Notes under the pieces: generated by a model | The model's database searches: none | Seen by the model: only the letters and a program-made list of their open reading frames with translations | What the model was told of the DNA's origin: nothing | Part shown: positions 27,301-36,461 of the stretch, in pieces | How the letters are laid out: every line of letters starts with the position of its first letter | Position numbering within the stretch: position 1 is the first letter of the stretch | Made by a program: the position numbers and the translations under genes | From: Panacagrimonas perspica | GTDB taxonomy: Bacteria > Pseudomonadota > Gammaproteobacteria > Nevskiales > Nevskiaceae | NCBI RefSeq assembly: GCF_004364935.1 | Contig: NZ_SOBT01000008.1 | Location: forward strand, 1,863,534-1,927,533 | DNA: 64,000 nucleotides | Direction: 5' to 3'

Positions 27301-28606
27301 GTCGATCGTCAACTTGCCGGCGCTGCCAGGCGAGACCGTCACCGGCGAATCGGTGCGTGTCGTCGGCGGCAAGATCCAGGCGAGCTTCGCGCCGGGACAG
27401 ACGCAGGTGTCGTGGTCCTCGCGCCTGGCGATCGTCTCCGACCTCAAGCTCAAGGCCAGCGACGCAACCGACCTGGTCGAGACCTGGCGCTTCGACGTGA
27501 GCCCGCTGTGGCACGTCGACTTCGACGGCCTCGCCGCCGTCAGCAACCAGGAAGGCGACTGGCGCCTCGCCACGTTCCGGCCCTGGCCGGGCGAGGAAGT
27601 CGGCGCGCACGTCGTGCGTCCCGCCGCCGTGCAGGGACAAGTGATGACGCTGGACTCGGCGACGCTCACGGTGCAGCCGGGTGCACGCGCCACCGACTAC
27701 ACGTTCGCGCTGTCGATGCGGGCGAGCCAGGGCGGCCAGCACGTCATCAAGCTGCCGGCCGGGTTGAGCCTGCAGGGACTCGAGATCGACGGCCAGGCGC
27801 AGCCGGCGCGGCTCGAAGGCGACCGCGTGATCCTGCCGCTGCGTCCGGGCGCGCAGGCCATCTCGCTGAGCCTGCGCGCCGACGAAGGACTGAAGACGTT
27901 CACGTCGACGGCTGCGCTCGAACCGGGAACGCCCGGCGTGAACGCGCGCATCAACGTGCAGCTGCCCGGCGACCAGTGGGTGCTGCTCGTCGGCGGTCCC
28001 GCACTGGGGCCCGCCGTGCTGTTCTGGGGCGTGCTCGCGGTGATGCTGGTCGTGGCGGTGGCGCTGGGCAAGGTCGGCCTGACGCCGCTCAAGGGCCTGC
28101 AGTGGGCCCTGCTGATGATCGGCCTGTCGCAGATCAACATCCTCGGCGCCGCCGTGGTCGCCGGCTGGCTGTTCGCGCTGGCGCTGCGTCCGCGCGTCCC
28201 CGAGAGCTGGAGTGCCGGGCGCTTCAACTTCATGCAGGTCGTGCTCGCCCTCTGGACGCTGATTGCGCTGTCGACGCTGGCCGGCGCCGTTGCGCAGGGC
28301 CTGCTCGGCACGCCGGACATGCAGATCGCCGGCAACGGATCGAGCGCGCAGGACCTGCGCTGGTATCAGGACCGCTTCGACACCGCCATGCCCGGCGCCT
28401 GGGTGCTGTCGATCTCGATCTGGTTCTATCGCGGCCTGATGCTGATCTGGGCGCTGTGGCTCGCCAACAGCCTGCTGAACTGGCTGCGCTGGGGCTGGGA
28501 CCAGTACTCGTCGGGCGGGCTGTGGCGCAAGAAGCCGGTCGTCGTCGTGCCGGTCGCCCAGCCTGCCGAGTCCACGATCGCTCCGGGTGGAGGACCCGCC
28601 TCGTGA
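24377..28606 (+). CDS. Very large multi-span envelope protein, unknown function
   Basis: A 1409-residue protein that I do not recognise. A signal peptide (1 to about 22) is followed by about 450 residues of beta-rich, probably periplasmic sequence, then about five hydrophobic segments between roughly 475 and 760. A second large soluble region (about 765-1190) begins after a Pro-rich linker, and about four more membrane spans precede a Lys/Pro C-terminal tail. The two halves share a plan (soluble region, then membrane helices), so it may have arisen by fusion. I chose the ATG at 24377 because GAGG lies nine bases upstream; the ATG at 24368 touches that site. The stop overlaps the next gene's GTG (GTGA). 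Confidence 0.85.
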   Translation: MNVRLLALALAATLVSAMAVAGPLPSRDVPEPLKPWIPWVLQGQEARFCPPVHDNGGQRLCLWPSQLALDLTAEGGKFEMRATTLAPGWVSLPGDGPRWPQDVSVDGRSAAVLDRQGFPALWLEPGQHQVQGRFSWAALPESLRVPPDSGLVDLKLNGRALSHPQRDEQQQLWLGRRAATADAQAERLNLRVFRLIDDDIPLTVTTQIEIDVGGDVREETIGPVMLPGLVPLSIAGDLPARLEDDGRLRVQLRPGLWRLTVVARSTAPVTQLTAAPAHEQWAEQEIWSLQAHHELRVIEPSGVAPTDPRQVGVPAEWQGLPAFLVEPAGTLKLTETQRGSPDLTPDELQLNRQLWLDFDGDGFTVQDQLSGRLARTWRLEAQNPISLGRVQVDNEPQLITKHGEGTGVEVRHGALNLSADSRIEDGARTIPAGGWNTDLQGIQTTLHLPPAWRLIAAPGVDNVPDTWLSRWSLLDLFLVLIASIAALRLFGRTTAALTLLTLALTWHEPGAPRWAWLNLVAAIALLRALPASFDGTGRLRKLLFGYQWIAAGILALIALPFAVQQARISLYPQLENEYGFASYDAYNNVGAGGMANQEASQDMQEAYAVAEQAMPAAAPMMEAPPPEPEYSARAAGKALMSKSANAVYNVSQASIQKLDPNVLTQTGPGLPGWTWRQATLSWSGPVTADQTFRLWLMPPFLTRTFGWLSIALIALLALRWLQITPRLPRLPGRAATRAAMLFAIAAAGGTGLLMPTPAPAQDNIAPSPMMPPLPPTPPVLDELRNRLTAPPDCLPSCASWSRMQVAVAAGERLVVRLVAEAAVDTALPLPVPPLAAGQSRVWQPQSVLLDERNADLLRDSAGVLWLRVPQGRHSIVVSGDLTGFGQLQLPTSLAPKQASVEAPGWLVTGIDAQGRPGSVVDLIRERREEETAGAVPADGGTQQLPPLLRLTRTLQLGLVWGAESTLSRFGNAQGASIVNLPALPGETVTGESVRVVGGKIQASFAPGQTQVSWSSRLAIVSDLKLKASDATDLVETWRFDVSPLWHVDFDGLAAVSNQEGDWRLATFRPWPGEEVGAHVVRPAAVQGQVMTLDSATLTVQPGARATDYTFALSMRASQGGQHVIKLPAGLSLQGLEIDGQAQPARLEGDRVILPLRPGAQAISLSLRADEGLKTFTSTAALEPGTPGVNARINVQLPGDQWVLLVGGPALGPAVLFWGVLAVMLVVAVALGKVGLTPLKGLQWALLMIGLSQINILGAAVVAGWLFALALRPRVPESWSAGRFNFMQVVLALWTLIALSTLAGAVAQGLLGTPDMQIAGNGSSAQDLRWYQDRFDTAMPGAWVLSISIWFYRGLMLIWALWLANSLLNWLRWGWDQYSSGGLWRKKPVVVVPVAQPAESTIAPGGGPAS

Positions 28607-28947
28607 CGAAGAAGGCGCTGACCGATCGCCGCTGCATTCCCTGCGAAGGCGGCGTGCCGCCGCTGGATGCGAGCGCGACGGCGAAGCTGATGAAGCGGGT
28701 GAACGCGCGGTGGAAGCTGATCAACGAGGGCAAGGCGCTGCGCGCCTCTTTCACGTTCAAGAACTACTACCACACGACCGCCTTCGTGAACGCCGTGGCC
28801 TACATCGCGCACCGCGAGGATCACCATCCGGATATCGCGTTCGGCTACAAGAGCTGCACCGTCGAGTACTGGACGCATGCGGTGGATGGACTCACCGAGA
28901 ACGACTTCATCTGTGCAGCGAAGATCGATGCGCTGAGAGACGAGTGA
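28603..28947 (+). CDS. Pterin-4a-carbinolamine dehydratase (PCD/DCoH)
   Basis: A 114-residue enzyme that dehydrates 4a-hydroxytetrahydrobiopterin, normally recycling the cofactor of phenylalanine hydroxylase. The active-site block 'AHREDHHPDI' and the following 'YKSCTVEYWTHAVDGLTENDF' region (from about residue 82) are typical. The GTG start overlaps the stop of the large envelope gene (GTGA), with GGTGGAGG upstream, so translation is coupled. No phenylalanine hydroxylase gene is in the window; some PCDs have other roles. Confidence 0.93.
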   Translation: MTKKALTDRRCIPCEGGVPPLDASATAKLMKRVNARWKLINEGKALRASFTFKNYYHTTAFVNAVAYIAHREDHHPDIAFGYKSCTVEYWTHAVDGLTENDFICAAKIDALRDE

Positions 28948-28960
28948 CGTCGCCGCTCCC

Positions 28961-29027
28961 GTAGCCCGGACGAAGTCCGGGGTTCGCTTCGTTCCGCGAG
29001 GGGGATCCCGGACTTCGTCCGGGCTAC
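28961..29027. repeat. REP palindrome (GTAGCCCGG type)
   Basis: Left arm GTAGCCCGGACGAAGTCC and right arm its complement ending GGGCTAC. The right end contains the stop codon of the thioredoxin-like gene (TAG on the minus strand at 29024-29026). Confidence 0.88.
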
Positions 29028-29473
29028 GGGGCGGTGTCGGGCACGGCGGCCGGCACGGGCTTTCCCGCCGCCAGCGCATCGAGCGCCGCGACCATCTGCT
29101 CGTCACTCGACGTGGAGCGCAATTCCCCGACCTTCTCGCGCTGGCGATTGATCAGCAGCAGCACGCCCGTCCCCTTGTTCGCGAAGTAGATCGGGCCGAC
29201 GCCCAGATCCTGGGCGCGCTGGCGCGAGTGGACCTTGCGCTCGTCGTTGGTCATGTCGAAGCGCTCGAACTCGATGCGGTCCGCGTACTTCGGAATCAGC
29301 GGGTCGAGGCGCGGAATGATCTGCTTGCAGTTGTAGCACCAGTCCGCGTACACGAGGATCGCGTAGGGCTTGCTCAGCGGCTCGCCCTTCTGGGCCTGCG
29401 CCCAACCGCCCGACAGCAGGCACCACGCCAGCATCGCGACGCATCCCGCTGCCCTGAGTCGAAGCCTCTTCAT
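29024..29473 (-). CDS. Thioredoxin-fold periplasmic protein
   Basis: A 149-residue protein with an N-terminal signal peptide (to about residue 27, ending Ala-Gln-Ala) and a thioredoxin-like fold with the redox motif WCYNC (Cys46, Cys49). It is likely a periplasmic thiol-disulfide protein, but no cis-Pro motif is obvious, and the partner is unknown. The ATG overlaps the recR stop (TGATG), so it is translated with recR. The stop TAG is provided by the REP element. Confidence 0.85.
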   Translation of the reverse strand: MKRLRLRAAGCVAMLAWCLLSGGWAQAQKGEPLSKPYAILVYADWCYNCKQIIPRLDPLIPKYADRIEFERFDMTNDERKVHSRQRAQDLGVGPIYFANKGTGVLLLINRQREKVGELRSTSSDEQMVAALDALAAGKPVPAAVPDTAP

Positions 29474-30072
29474 CAGGCCGGCGTGCGCCCCGACAGCGCG
29501 TGCGTCAGCGTGCCGCCGTCGACGTACTCGAGTTCCCCGCCCATCGGCACGCCGTGCGCGATGCGCGACACCTTCACCTTCGCGGCCTTGGCCATCTCGG
29601 CCAGGTAGTAGGCCGTGGCCTCGCCTTCGACGGTGGGATTGGTGGCGACGATCATCTCCTGCACGTCGCCTTCCAGAAGGACTTCCTGCAGCACGGACAG
29701 CCCCAGTTCCGCAGGGCCGATGCCATCGAGCGGCGACAGCCGTCCCATCAGCACGAAGTAGCGGCCGCGATACGACGTGCCCGCCTCCAGCGCCATCAGA
29801 TCGGCCGGCGTCTCCACCACGCAGAGCTGACCGCCGGCGCGACGGGCCGGCGTGCAGTAGCGGCAGGCCTCGTCCTCGCAGAACATGCGGCAGGTCTTGC
29901 AGCGTCCGATGCCGCCGAGGGCATCGCCGAGCGCCGCGGCCAGCTTCTCGGCAGCGGCGCGGTCGCGATCCAGCAGATGAAAGGCCATGCGCTGCGCGGA
30001 CTTCGGCCCGACACCGGGCAACTTGCGCAGCGCCTCGATCAGGCGCGACAGACGAGGTGAGTAATTGTTCAT
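29473..30072 (-). CDS. recR: Recombination mediator RecR
   Basis: A 199-residue protein that with RecFO loads RecA at gaps. An N-terminal helix-hairpin-helix ('[17 protein letters not shown]') precedes a Cys4 zinc finger ('[16 protein letters not shown]'). The Toprim domain includes '[13 protein letters not shown]', and the C-terminus has '[16 protein letters not shown]'. The length is normal. It is usually next to dnaX-ybaB, but here it is coupled to a thioredoxin-like gene. It is divergent from the TSUP gene, 21 bases apart. Confidence 0.98.
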   Translation of the reverse strand: MNNYSPRLSRLIEALRKLPGVGPKSAQRMAFHLLDRDRAAAEKLAAALGDALGGIGRCKTCRMFCEDEACRYCTPARRAGGQLCVVETPADLMALEAGTSYRGRYFVLMGRLSPLDGIGPAELGLSVLQEVLLEGDVQEMIVATNPTVEGEATAYYLAEMAKAAKVKVSRIAHGVPMGGELEYVDGGTLTHALSGRTPA

Positions 30073-30093
30073 GCGACACCGATTCTACCGGCG

Positions 30094-30873
30094 ATGAGCA
30101 TCGAACCCACGTGGCTGATCGCCGCGCTGTGCGGCTTCGCGTTCCTGGCAGGATTTCTCGACGCGGTCGTCGGCGGTGGCGGCCTGATCCAGGTGCCTGC
30201 GCTGCTGATCCTGATGCCGGATACCGCCATCGCAACCTTGCTGGGCACCAACAAGTGCGTCTCGATCTTCGGTACGTCGGCGGCGGTGTGGCAGTACTCG
30301 CGCCACGTCACGCTGCCCTGGCCCGCGATCCTGCCGACAGCGCTGACGGCGCTGCTGTTCGGCTACGCGGGTGCGGCCACGGTCAGTCATCTTCATCCGG
30401 ACGCGCTGCGCCCGCTGATCCTGGCGGTGCTCGTGCTGGTGCTGATGTACACGTTGTGGCGAAAGGACTTCGGCGCCTTGCACGCCCCGCGACTCGGGCA
30501 GATCGCACAGGTCGCCGCGGGCCTGGCCACCGGCGCCGTGATCGGCTTCTACGACGGCTTCTTCGGACCGGGCACCGGAAGTTTCCTGGTGCTCGCGTTC
30601 GTCGCGCTGTTCGGATTCTCGTTCCTGCACGCGTCGGCGGCCGCCAAGATCGTCAATGCCGTCACCAATCTCGCCGCCATCGCCTACTTCGTGCCGCGCG
30701 GCCACGTGATCCCCTCGCTGGCCCTGCCGATGGCCGCGTGCAATCTCGCCGGCGGACTGATCGGCTCGCGCCTGGCGATACGCCGCGGCAGCGGCTTCGT
30801 GCGCGTGCTGTTCCTCGTCGTTGTCGGTTTGCTGATCCTGCGCTTCGCGTTCGACGTGTTCGGCGCGGCGTAG
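30094..30873 (+). CDS. TSUP family (TauE/SafE) transporter
   Basis: A 259-residue inner-membrane protein with about eight hydrophobic helices and TSUP landmarks: 'FLAGFLDAVVGGGGLI' at the start, 'GTNKCVSIFGT', 'GFYDGFFGPGTGSF' and 'NLAGGLIGSRLA'. The family exports or imports sulfite, sulfonates or similar organic anions; the substrate is unknown here. The ATG at 30094 lies 21 bases from the divergent recR start. Confidence 0.94.
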   Translation: MSIEPTWLIAALCGFAFLAGFLDAVVGGGGLIQVPALLILMPDTAIATLLGTNKCVSIFGTSAAVWQYSRHVTLPWPAILPTALTALLFGYAGAATVSHLHPDALRPLILAVLVLVLMYTLWRKDFGALHAPRLGQIAQVAAGLATGAVIGFYDGFFGPGTGSFLVLAFVALFGFSFLHASAAAKIVNAVTNLAAIAYFVPRGHVIPSLALPMAACNLAGGLIGSRLAIRRGSGFVRVLFLVVVGLLILRFAFDVFGAA

Positions 30874-30892
30874 CCGGATTCGCCTTCTGAAA

Positions 30893-30946
30893 AAAGGCTT
30901 TTGACGCAAAGGGCGCGAAGGAAAAGAAAGGACGCAAAGGATTTCG
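30893..30946. repeat. GCAAAG-type repeat, half copy (copy 2)
   Basis: Only one arm is present: AAGGCTTTTGACGCAAAG followed by GGCGCGAAGGAAAAGAAAG and GACGCAAAGG. It shares the core with the inverted repeats at 22974, 39614 and 40849. Confidence 0.7.
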
Positions 30947-31003
30947 AAGTGAAGAACGCGTGCTCGTTTTCCGAATGCGCGCTACTGACCTTGAAGAACA
31001 AAA

Positions 31004-31029
31004 AAAGCGCCGCTCGAAAGCGGCGCTTT
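31004..31029 (-). terminator. Terminator of the PhoX-family gene
   Basis: A perfect stem, AAAGCGCCGCT with its complement around CGAA, and on the minus strand a run of seven T. It lies 45 bases past the stop of the minus-strand PhoX-family gene and could also stop plus-strand transcription. Confidence 0.92.
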
Positions 31030-31073
31030 GTCATCGCATCAGAAGAACCCGGTCGCCCGGGTCCTCGCCTGCA

Positions 31074-33302
31074 TCAGATACCGATCACGCCACCGTCGTT
31101 CTTGGTGATGACGATCGTCGACGAACGCGGCCGGGCGTTTGCATTGCCCAGGTACTGGTTGCCCGGCCAGTGGCTGCCGAACGTCGCAGGATCGTTGAAC
31201 GTGGCCTGCTTCTCTTCGCCCGGATGCTGGATGTTGACGAACAGCGTCTTGCCATCCGGCGTGGAATCGATGCCGGTGATTTCGCACTCCTTGCAGCCGA
31301 CCAGGAAGCGACGCAGATTGCTCGTCGTCGCCGCCTTGCCGACCTTGGTCGTGACGACGCGCGTCTCGCCGCCCGCTGCCGTACCGGTCACCGTCCGCGT
31401 CGCGCCGTCGCCGACGGTGCCCGGGACCGCGGCCAGCATCATGCAGTTGGTCACATCGGTGTACGCGCCGTCATCGGTCTGGATCCACAGCAGTCCGGTG
31501 GCGGCATTGCCCTGCCGTCCGAACCACAGGCCATCGGGGCTGGAGAAATCGTTGTCGGCGACCAGTCCGGAGATGTTGACGTTCGTATCGACGGAGGCCG
31601 CTCGCGCACCGAACAGATAGAGGTCCCACTGGAACGTCGTGGCTGCGGCCAGATCACCCGTCTCGCGCCAGCGGATGATGTGACCGTTGGGGTTGCCGCG
31701 CTGGGCCGTCGCGCCCTTCGGGTCGTTGTAGACACGAGGATTGGCCGGGTCGGAAAGCGCAGCGGTGCCGGTCGGCGTGCCGGTGGCCAGACGGCCGGCG
31801 GCGTTGTTGTTGGTCAGCGTGATGTAGACCTCGCCGGTCAGCGGATTCACCGCGCCCCACTCCGGACGATCCATGCGCGTAGCGCCGGCGGTATCCGCCG
31901 CGATGCGCGTATCCAGCGCGCCCGCCACGCCCGCCAGCGGCAGCCAGGTGCCGCTGCCGTCCGCGTTGAAGCGCGCGACGTACAGCGTGCCGGCGTCCAT
32001 GTACTTGCTGCCGATCGCCATGCGATCGGTGCCTAGCGTCTGCGCGGCCGTGCCGTCCGCCGCATCCCACAGCGCGGTCGAGACGAACTTGTAGATGTAG
32101 TCGCCGCGGTTGTCGTCGCCCATGTAGAACACGACCGGACGTCCGGCCACGACCGGACCGGGCCAGCAACCTTCGTGCGCGAAGCGGCCGAGCGCGGTGC
32201 GCTTGCGCGGCACGGCGGTCGGGTTGTACGGATCTATCTCGACGACGAAGCCGAACTGGTTGATGACGTTGCGGAAGTCGTCCGCCGCCGTCGCGCCCTT
32301 GACCGACGTGTCCCAGCGCTGGAACTCATCGCCGGCTCCGGCGGTGTTCCAGTTCAGGCGCGACAGCGCATTCTCGGGGCTGCCGTAGCGGTTCAGCGAC
32401 GCGACTTCGCCCGCACGGGTCCGCTTCGCGTTGTCGCCCGCCGCGCGTGCGAAATAGCCCACCCAGTTCTCTTCGCAGGTCAGATACGTGCCCCAGGGCG
32501 TGTGGCCGTTGGCGCAGTTGTTGACCGTGCCCTGCGTCTGCGTGCCACCCGGCGAGAACTTGGTGAACATCGCCGCGTTGCCACGCAGCGGGCCGGAGAT
32601 TTCCATCAGCGTGGCGGCCGTGACGCGACGATTGAACGTCGAGTTGCGGTTCACCGACCAGTTGGCGCCGGTCTTGTTGACCTCGATCACCGAGACGCCG
32701 TGGTGATTGATCTCCTTGATGCACTCGTCCGGCACGGTGCGCGTGGCGACACCGCCGACGACGGTGGTCGTCGCGCCGCTCGCGTGGACGTAGAGATTGT
32801 TGACGCCGGTGGCGGTGTTGAACGGGTTCGGCGCCTCGTGGTTCATCGCCAGGATGCCGCGCTCGCTGGCCGTCAGGCTGGGCGTGCCGGTCCCGCTCAG
32901 ACCGAAGTAGTACATGCCGTCGTGATGATCACCGGCGCGCGACGTGTAGGACGCGCCCGTTTCGCTGCCGTCGCCGGCCCAGTTCGGCACCGTGTTGTTG
33001 ATCGGGTCGCCCAGCGAATAGAGCAGGCTCGCGGTGTACCCGGCCGGGACCGTGATCTGGTCGAGCAGGTTCTTCGACACCGCGGTGAAGGCCAGCGTCG
33101 GCGCGACCGGCGTGCCCGGGCCGTCGTCGTCGCCGTTGTTGCTGTCGCTGCACCCCACGAGCGCCACGCCGCCGAACATCGTGGCGATGGCGGCTCCGAA
33201 CCCGCCCTTCAGCAAATCTCTTCGGGCATATCGTCTTTCGAGTACCGACTCGAACGTCGAATCATCGAGAGGCTGGATCTGGTTCGGGTTGTGCGTGCTC
33301 AT
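31074..33302 (-). CDS. PhoX-family (DUF839) Tat-exported protein
   Basis: A 742-residue protein of the DUF839/PhoX family, calcium-iron alkaline phosphatases and relatives. A twin-arginine signal, 'RRDLLKGG' (Arg27-Arg28), is followed by a lipobox-like VALVGC (Cys51), so it may be a Tat lipoprotein. Later come family blocks such as 'ILAMNHEAPNPF', 'NGHTPWGTYLTCEENW', 'GRFAHEGCWPGPV' and 'SPDGLWF'. Phosphatase activity is plausible but not proven. The ATG at 33302 is the first giving a complete Tat signal. It is a single gene with a terminator. Confidence 0.92.
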   Translation of the reverse strand: MSTHNPNQIQPLDDSTFESVLERRYARRDLLKGGFGAAIATMFGGVALVGCSDSNNGDDDGPGTPVAPTLAFTAVSKNLLDQITVPAGYTASLLYSLGDPINNTVPNWAGDGSETGASYTSRAGDHHDGMYYFGLSGTGTPSLTASERGILAMNHEAPNPFNTATGVNNLYVHASGATTTVVGGVATRTVPDECIKEINHHGVSVIEVNKTGANWSVNRNSTFNRRVTAATLMEISGPLRGNAAMFTKFSPGGTQTQGTVNNCANGHTPWGTYLTCEENWVGYFARAAGDNAKRTRAGEVASLNRYGSPENALSRLNWNTAGAGDEFQRWDTSVKGATAADDFRNVINQFGFVVEIDPYNPTAVPRKRTALGRFAHEGCWPGPVVAGRPVVFYMGDDNRGDYIYKFVSTALWDAADGTAAQTLGTDRMAIGSKYMDAGTLYVARFNADGSGTWLPLAGVAGALDTRIAADTAGATRMDRPEWGAVNPLTGEVYITLTNNNAAGRLATGTPTGTAALSDPANPRVYNDPKGATAQRGNPNGHIIRWRETGDLAAATTFQWDLYLFGARAASVDTNVNISGLVADNDFSSPDGLWFGRQGNAATGLLWIQTDDGAYTDVTNCMMLAAVPGTVGDGATRTVTGTAAGGETRVVTTKVGKAATTSNLRRFLVGCKECEITGIDSTPDGKTLFVNIQHPGEEKQATFNDPATFGSHWPGNQYLGNANARPRSSTIVITKNDGGVIGI

Positions 33303-33432
33303 GTGCGTCCTTGCGTTTGGGGCTGGGAATAGCCACGGGACGCTAGAGCGCAAATATTTCCGACTGCTGACATTTGCGTGACGATTCGCCGAAGGCCGGC
33401 GCGATCGGCAGCGGCATCGCGAATCGAGCTTC

Positions 33433-33457
33433 GGAGCGGCCCTCGCGCGGCCGCTCC
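33433..33457 (-). terminator. Weak hairpin after WG-repeat gene
   Basis: A perfect 9-base stem GGAGCGGCC/GGCCGCTCC with a 7-base loop, 18 bases downstream of the WG-repeat gene's stop. No T-run follows, so termination is uncertain. Confidence 0.5.
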
Positions 33458-33475
33458 TGATGGGCCGTCAGCCCC

Positions 33476-34666
33476 TCACCACCCGCATTCCCATTCCTCG
33501 CCGGCACCCACCTTTCCCTTCACGCGCTTGCCCTGCGTGTCGATCAACTGCCAGTCCGAGCATTCCGCATGGGTGATCTCGCGGCTGTCCTCGCTGCTGC
33601 GCTCGACGGTGCAACTCTTGCCGACCCTGGCCACGCCGTTGCAGAACGGGCTGGCGTACGTGTATTTCGCCGGAATCACGATCGCGCCGCGGCGGTTGCG
33701 GTAGCCGATGTCGTAGGTATTGCCCTCGTAGCGCACGAGCCCTTCGCTGAAGGCATCCGCGCCGTCGTTCCACATGACGGGAAAGGTCTTGCCGCTGCAG
33801 TCGATGTAGCTGGCCGAGTAATTCTCGAAGACCGGCGCGAGGCCCTCTTCGTCGAAGTCGCCGGCCGACGTGAAGCGCGGCTTCACGACGACCTTGCCCT
33901 TCGCGTTGCGGTACCCCATCAGTGCCTCGTCGTCCTCGAACGACTCCCAGTCACAGGTCGGCAAGGCGCCGACGACTTCGGTCGACTCGACGACGTCGCA
34001 GTTGTCCGGATCGGAGGGCTCGGAGGGCTCCGGAACGAAGCGGCCGCGGGTGTCGATGTAACGCGTGCCGCGACATTCGGTGATGCGGTGCTCCCCGTCC
34101 GACCGCGTGCGGCATTGCTCGCCGACGCGCGCGACACCGCGACAGAACCCGTCGGCATCCTCGAAGCGCGGGGAGATCACGACCTGCCCTGCGAGATTGG
34201 CGTAGCCGACGCGGCCCTTGTCGCGGATTCGCACCAGCCCCTCGTGGAAGGCATCCGGTCCGTTGTCCACACTCAGCGTCTCGAAGAAACGGCCCTTGCA
34301 GTCGATGTAACCGAAGCGGTCTCCCAGCACGACGCCCGCCACGCCCAACGAGCCGAACTCCATGCCGACCGCGAAGCGCGGCGGCACCACGAGCTTGCCG
34401 CGGGCATCGCGATACCCGGTCAGCTCGGTGGCGGGGTCCTCGAACGGCACGGCATCGCAAGCCGGCAGGCTGGCGAGAATCGGCGCGCCACCGGCCGTCA
34501 GTGGCACGTCGCGCTTCGGCTCGGGCTTCGGGATCAGCACGCGACTGCCGAGCGAAGGGGTGGCCTCCTGTTCCGCGAGAACGGCCGCCGTCGGCAGCAG
34601 CGTGGCCACGAGCACGCAGACGAGCAACGCGAAACCCAGGGTGCGCGACATGGAGGAGTTCTTCAT
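33476..34666 (-). CDS. WG-repeat exported protein
   Basis: A 396-residue protein with an N-terminal signal peptide (cleaving near Val-Leu-Ala/Glu, about residue 31) and several WG-type beta repeats. The recognisable units are 'GYRDARGKLVVPPRF', 'GYANLAGQVVISPRF', 'GYRNAKGKVVVKPRF' and 'GYRNRRGAIVIPAKY', each followed by an acidic/aromatic stretch. Several Cys suggest disulfides in the periplasm. WG-repeat proteins are of poorly known role. The start may be ATG 34666 or ATG 34651; neither has a good ribosome site. Confidence 0.88.
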   Translation of the reverse strand: MKNSSMSRTLGFALLVCVLVATLLPTAAVLAEQEATPSLGSRVLIPKPEPKRDVPLTAGGAPILASLPACDAVPFEDPATELTGYRDARGKLVVPPRFAVGMEFGSLGVAGVVLGDRFGYIDCKGRFFETLSVDNGPDAFHEGLVRIRDKGRVGYANLAGQVVISPRFEDADGFCRGVARVGEQCRTRSDGEHRITECRGTRYIDTRGRFVPEPSEPSDPDNCDVVESTEVVGALPTCDWESFEDDEALMGYRNAKGKVVVKPRFTSAGDFDEEGLAPVFENYSASYIDCSGKTFPVMWNDGADAFSEGLVRYEGNTYDIGYRNRRGAIVIPAKYTYASPFCNGVARVGKSCTVERSSEDSREITHAECSDWQLIDTQGKRVKGKVGAGEEWECGW

Positions 34667-34829
34667 CGATTCAGGCGACCGGCGCCGGCGATAGTGTCCG
34701 CAGGAGCCGATCGGACCGGCTCGAGGCCAGTGTGCACAAGCTCGATGCGCTTTCCGCTGGATCCACGCAGCCTCGCGTGAATCCGATCACAGCGAGCTGA
34801 CGAAGCCAGAGGCTGCGCCCGCAATGAGC

Positions 34830-35818
<989 letters not shown>

Positions 35819-35819
<1 letters not shown>

Positions 35820-36388
35820 TACTTGCCGGCGCGGCTCAGGTACTCGCCGGTGCGCGTGTCGCACTTCACCAGTTCGCCCTGCTGCACGAACAGCGGCACG
35901 CGAACGACGGCGCCGGTTTCCAGCGTGGCCGGCTTGCCGCCACCACCGCTGGTATCACCGCGCAGACCGGGATCGGTCTCGGTGACCGTCAGGATGGCGA
36001 AGTTGGGCGGGGTGACCGACAGCGGCAGGCCGTTGAAGAACAGGATCTTGCAGGTCTCCTCGCCCTTGAGCCACTTGGCGGCGTCTTCCATCGCGGTCTT
36101 GCCGGCCTGCATCTGCTCGAACGTGGCCGGGTTCATGAAGTGCCAGAACTCGCCATCGCTGTAGAGATACTGCATCTCCACTTCCTCGATGTCGGCCAGC
36201 TCCCAGGTTTCGCCCGAGCGCAGCGTCTTTTCGAGCACGCGGCCGTTCTTGAGGTTGCGGATCTTGATCGTGTTCGTCGCCTGGCCCTTGCCGGGCTTGC
36301 GGTACTCATTCTCGACGATGGAGTAGGGTTCGCCATCGACCAGCACCTTGGTGCCGGATCTCATCTCGTTGGTGCTGACGGAAGCCAT
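35819..36388 (-). CDS. efp: Elongation factor P
   Basis: A 189-residue tRNA-mimic protein that rescues ribosomes stalled at polyproline. Three KOW/OB domains are present. The modified residue is Lys34 in 'RKPGKGQA', the form used with EpmA/EpmB beta-lysylation. '[14 protein letters not shown]' in the C-terminal domain is the EF-P signature. It is upstream of and overlaps epmA, and is divergent from epmB with 73 bases between starts. Confidence 0.98.
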
Positions 36389-36461
36389 TGGAATCGCTCG
36401 GTAGGGTGTTGAGCCGGCGCGGTTTGCTGCGGGTCGTGTCGGCGGCGAAAATGCGGCGCGA

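Noticed and set aside
24299-27742. A 1147-residue minus-strand frame opposite the large envelope gene
   Set aside because: It has strongly biased Arg/Gly/Gln composition typical of antisense frames in GC-rich DNA, no start context, and conflicts with a good plus-strand gene.
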